Shown: in pieces, positions 4,461 through 6,047 of the stretch
Numbering within the stretch: position 1 is the first letter of the stretch
Layout of the letters: every line of letters starts with the position of its first letter
NCBI GenBank assembly: GCA_013335235.1
Contig: JAAXVZ010000085.1
Span: forward strand, 1 to 6,047
Origin: Nanobdellota archaeon
Lineage (GTDB): Archaea; Nanobdellota; Nanobdellia; Woesearchaeales; GW2011-AR15
Direction of reading: 5' to 3'
DNA: 6,047 nt
Notes under the pieces: generated by a model
The model's database searches: none
Told to the model about the DNA's origin: nothing
Seen by the model: the letters and a program-made list of their open reading frames with translations, nothing else
Program-made: the position numbers and the translations under genes

Positions 4461-5074
4461 TTCTCAGCGACTATCTCCAGATAGGCGGATCCTGAAGGTA
4501 TTTTCCTCTCTTCATTCAGGATGATATGGAATCCCTCTAGGACATCATCAGCATAATCTTTAGAGAAAAAATGCCTTATATATCCTGTTTCATCCTCATA
4601 CATGTCTTTCTCAAGCATCTTCCCGTGGCCAAAGTCTTTATCGCTGGTTGACTTTACCTGGCAGAACAATAATCCGCCAGGTTTTATCACTCTCAGCATC
4701 TCAGGGATTATCATCCTGAGTTCGTCATCAGTGAAATAATGCAGCCCGAGCCTGATATAGCAGTAATCGAATGCATTCTCCTCAAATGGCAATGTCTCGC
4801 TTATATCCTTGACAAGTGATGCAATGAATATATCATACCTTTTTTGGGTTGCGTTGAACTGTTTTATTGCCTCTGGAGAATAATCAAGGGCAGTCACCTT
4901 GAATCCTTTGTTATGGAAAAATATCGCATCTGCGCCTTTGCCGCTGCAGAGGTCAAGAAGCTTCCCTTTCTTCTTCATGAAATTATAATAGCAGAACCTG
5001 GCAAAATCTGTCACCTGGTTGTATTTTCCCTCAGAATTCTTGTGTTTCAACTCCCAATGTTCTTTATTCAGCAT
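4454..5074 (-). CDS. Class I SAM-dependent methyltransferase
   Basis: This 206-residue cytoplasmic protein has a complete class I (Rossmann-fold) methyltransferase core. Motif I is LLDLCSGKGADA (residues 39-50), which binds the SAM methionine part. The acidic residue that contacts the ribose is Asp64 in TALDYSPEAI. A motif IV region reads FDYCYIRLGLHYF (102-114), and LRVIKPGGLLF (127-137) is the strand after the helix typical of UbiE/TehB-type small-molecule methyltransferases. The N-terminal EHWELKH is a common lead-in of this subgroup. The substrate cannot be inferred. The ATG at 5074 has AGGAG just upstream (complement of 5078-5082). The gene stands alone: a palindromic terminator follows, and an AT-rich 257-base gap separates it from the regulator gene upstream. 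A DNA or rRNA methylase is less likely, because no NPPY/DPPY-type motif is present. Confidence 0.9.
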   Translation of the reverse strand: MLNKEHWELKHKNSEGKYNQVTDFARFCYYNFMKKKGKLLDLCSGKGADAIFFHNKGFKVTALDYSPEAIKQFNATQKRYDIFIASLVKDISETLPFEENAFDYCYIRLGLHYFTDDELRMIIPEMLRVIKPGGLLFCQVKSTSDKDFGHGKMLEKDMYEDETGYIRHFFSKDYADDVLEGFHIILNEERKIPSGSAYLEIVAEKK

Positions 5075-5077
5075 GCT

Positions 5078-5106
5078 CTCCTGAAAATAAATGTCCTTTA
5101 TAAGCT
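5078..5106 (-). promoter_or_regulatory. Ribosome binding site and TATA-like box of the methyltransferase gene
   Basis: The minus strand carries AGGAG at 5078-5082, three bases before the ATG, and AGCTTATAAAGG at 5095-5106. The TATA-like box is about 26 bases from the ATG, which would give a leaderless message that excludes the AGGAG. A second A/T block (AAGATTAAAT, about 5113-5122) would give a leader of roughly 18 bases that includes it. The sequence does not decide between them. Confidence 0.45.
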
Positions 5107-5331
5107 GATTGATTTAATCTTATTTCAAAGCTCACTTTATCTCTCTTTTTTTAACCTGTTCTTGTATTATCTCGATTTGATTTTGTTATTTTAGTATATT
5201 GTTGTTTATATTATATAATTATTTAATTATGTAAAATCTCGATAAAAGTCTTTATAATTATAATATGTTAATTTAATACAATGTTTTTTATTTCTTCAAT
5301 ACACATAAATATTAAAGAATTTAATTATAAT
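5107..5331. other. Very AT-rich intergenic spacer with A/T palindromes
   Basis: This stretch between the regulator stop and the methyltransferase promoter is strikingly A/T-rich compared with flanking coding DNA. It contains ATAATTA-TT-TAATTAT (5215-5230), a perfect 7-base inverted repeat with a two-base spacer, and the 10-base palindrome TATAATTATA (5253-5262). No credible gene is seen. The reading frame on the plus strand overlapping its right end is antisense to the regulator gene. Palindromes are expected by chance in such composition, so a binding-site role is only a possibility. Confidence 0.35.
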
Positions 5332-5853
5332 TTAAATATTTTGATTTATTTCAGTACCGGGAGTAGGATCTTTAGATTTCATTGTCTCAGATATCTTCTC
5401 TTTCTTTATGGTGTTCTGCAGGTCCCTTGCCAATTTAAGGGTCTGATCGACATTGTTCTTTATCCTGACAGCTGCCTTGTCAAACGCATTCTCAAGAGTC
5501 ACTCCATTTAGTTTGTATCCGACTATGACCTTGTTCTCATATATGTATGTTGTCTTTGAGATAAGATCATAGTCGATCCATCTTTTAAGATAATCATACA
5601 TGGTCTGCCTGCTGATACTTGCATGGTTCCCCATCTCTTCGACAGTGAGGACAGCGAGTTCTGGCTTCTTTTCTTTAGCTGCTAGTTTTGTCCTCTCGTA
5701 CAATTCTAGGAGGACTTTATGCATCTGGTCAGTGCTGCCGGTCTTTCTTGGAGAAAGCCCCATCCTTACGATTAGGAGTTCCGCAAGCTCTTTCGAGTCT
5801 GGATTTGTCGACGATGGTTCTGCATTAGTAAGATAGAAAGCCCTTCTAGCCAT
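5332..5853 (-). CDS. Winged-helix DNA-binding protein with C-terminal coiled coil
   Basis: The 173-residue protein is a probable transcription regulator. The centre (residues about 68-98) is a helix-turn-helix: LTVEEMGNHASISRQTMYDY reads as helix, turn and recognition helix, followed by LKRWIDYDLI. A short beta wing follows (TTYIYENKVIVGYKL, 101-115). Residues 120-155 form a charged helix with regular hydrophobic positions (AFDKAAVRIKNNVDQTLKLA), a likely dimerisation coiled coil. The last 20 residues are polar and probably disordered. The N-terminal MARRAFYLTNAEP segment is not recognised. I do not recognise a named family. The ATG at 5853 is fixed by AGAGGTG (complement of 5859-5865), five bases upstream, and a TATA box 20 bases further. 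It reads in the same direction as the methyltransferase, but the 257-base AT-rich gap argues for separate transcription. Confidence 0.8.
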   Translation of the reverse strand: MARRAFYLTNAEPSSTNPDSKELAELLIVRMGLSPRKTGSTDQMHKVLLELYERTKLAAKEKKPELAVLTVEEMGNHASISRQTMYDYLKRWIDYDLISKTTYIYENKVIVGYKLNGVTLENAFDKAAVRIKNNVDQTLKLARDLQNTIKKEKISETMKSKDPTPGTEINQNI

Positions 5854-5858
5854 TAAGA

Positions 5859-5865
5859 CACCTCT
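5859..5865 (-). promoter_or_regulatory. Strong ribosome binding site of the regulator gene
   Basis: AGAGGTG on the minus strand lies five bases before the ATG at 5853 and is the best Shine-Dalgarno match in the window (it contains GAGGTG). It fixes the start. Confidence 0.75.
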
Positions 5866-5885
5866 GCTTTATAAATGGATTGAGT

Positions 5886-5897
5886 GTTTATATATTT
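5886..5897 (-). promoter_or_regulatory. TATA box of the regulator gene
   Basis: The minus strand reads AAAATATATAAA, centred about 38 bases before the ATG. Initiation 25 bases downstream gives a short leader of about 12 bases that includes the AGAGGTG site. A second TATA-like string (ATTTATAAAG, 5867-5876) is too close to the ATG to serve this start. Confidence 0.6.
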
Positions 5898-6005
5898 TTG
5901 TATTATGCCGACATATATTGTTCTTTTTAAGGCATTTCTCTATTTTTACTGGTATATTGGTATTAATTTGAAATAAAATTATTAGTTTTTTATCACATAT
6001 TTTAA

Positions 6006-6047
6006 TCAAACCTTCAGCAGTGGCTTTTTTTTGATTTTTTCTGCGCG
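6006..6047 (-). CDS. Possible C-terminal tail of a gene continuing past the right edge
   Basis: Reading leftward from the right edge on the minus strand, one frame gives RAEKIKKKPLLKV and then TGA at 6006-6008. A lysine-rich tail of this kind is common at archaeal protein ends. The base composition also changes at about 6010, from strongly AT-rich to more mixed. Thirteen codons are too few to identify anything. Another minus-strand frame stays open through the AT-rich region to about 5870, but it runs over the regulator promoter and looks like non-coding translation. Confidence 0.25.
   Translation of the reverse strand, partial: RAEKIKKKPLLKV

Noticed and set aside
4422..4484. Twenty-codon plus-strand frame beginning MEKQACAQ
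   Set aside because: It runs through the palindromic terminator and into the methyltransferase 3' end in antisense, and has no ribosome binding site.
5281..5511. Plus-strand 76-codon frame crossing the AT-rich spacer
   Set aside because: It is antisense to the regulator's coiled-coil region and rich in Phe/Ile/Leu from A/T-rich DNA, with no ribosome binding site.

Overview
The window looks like a piece of an archaeal chromosome, probably from a DPANN-type lineage (Woesearchaeota or Pacearchaeota are the best guess). Three things support this. Several genes have an archaeal TATA box about 25 bases upstream of the ATG, which implies leaderless transcripts. Gene ends carry oligo-T tracts. The protein set also fits: a CxxC-x17-CxxC zinc protein with an RG-rich tail, an archaeal-style CxxC HIT protein, a CYTH protein, and small Cys-rich lipoproteins with SDSDC motifs. 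No rRNA, tRNA, CRISPR array, insertion sequence or phage gene was seen. The taxonomic call is an inference from content, not a match to a known genome.

Layout. Positions 1-428 (+) hold the C-terminal part of a DUF4256 protein, followed by a hairpin/T-tract terminator. Positions 561-1112 (+) encode an NlpC/P60-like protein. It converges on a cold-shock protein gene (1208-1399, -) across a short spacer rich in inverted repeats. Next come two small cysteine-rich lipoprotein genes on the minus strand (1533-1850 and 1901-2182), each with its own TATA box. A divergent promoter region separates them from a plus-strand pair, a HIT-family hydrolase (2275-2727) and an MgtC/SapB-type membrane protein (2730-3179). 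These two are 2 bases apart and are followed by an eight-T tract. A CYTH-domain protein (3315-3875, +) and an RG-rich zinc-ribbon protein (3932-4288, +) follow. Positions 4289-4453 are non-coding, with an apparent orphan promoter, repeated AGGAGA/TCTCCT elements and a perfect 14-bp palindrome. On the minus strand are a class I SAM methyltransferase (4454-5074) and, beyond a very AT-rich spacer, a winged-helix DNA-binding protein (5332-5853). The right edge may hold the last codons of another minus-strand gene.

Most genes look like independent single-gene transcription units; only HIT-mgtC is a convincing operon. Functions are mainly housekeeping or stress related (RNA chaperone, nucleotide hydrolase, phosphate-ester or nucleotide chemistry, cell-surface lipoproteins). 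I see no evidence for a multi-gene defence or mobile system. The least explained parts are the paired Cys-rich lipoproteins, the possible small RNA at about 4350-4460, the NlpC/P60-like enzyme in a presumed archaeon, and the RG-rich zinc protein.
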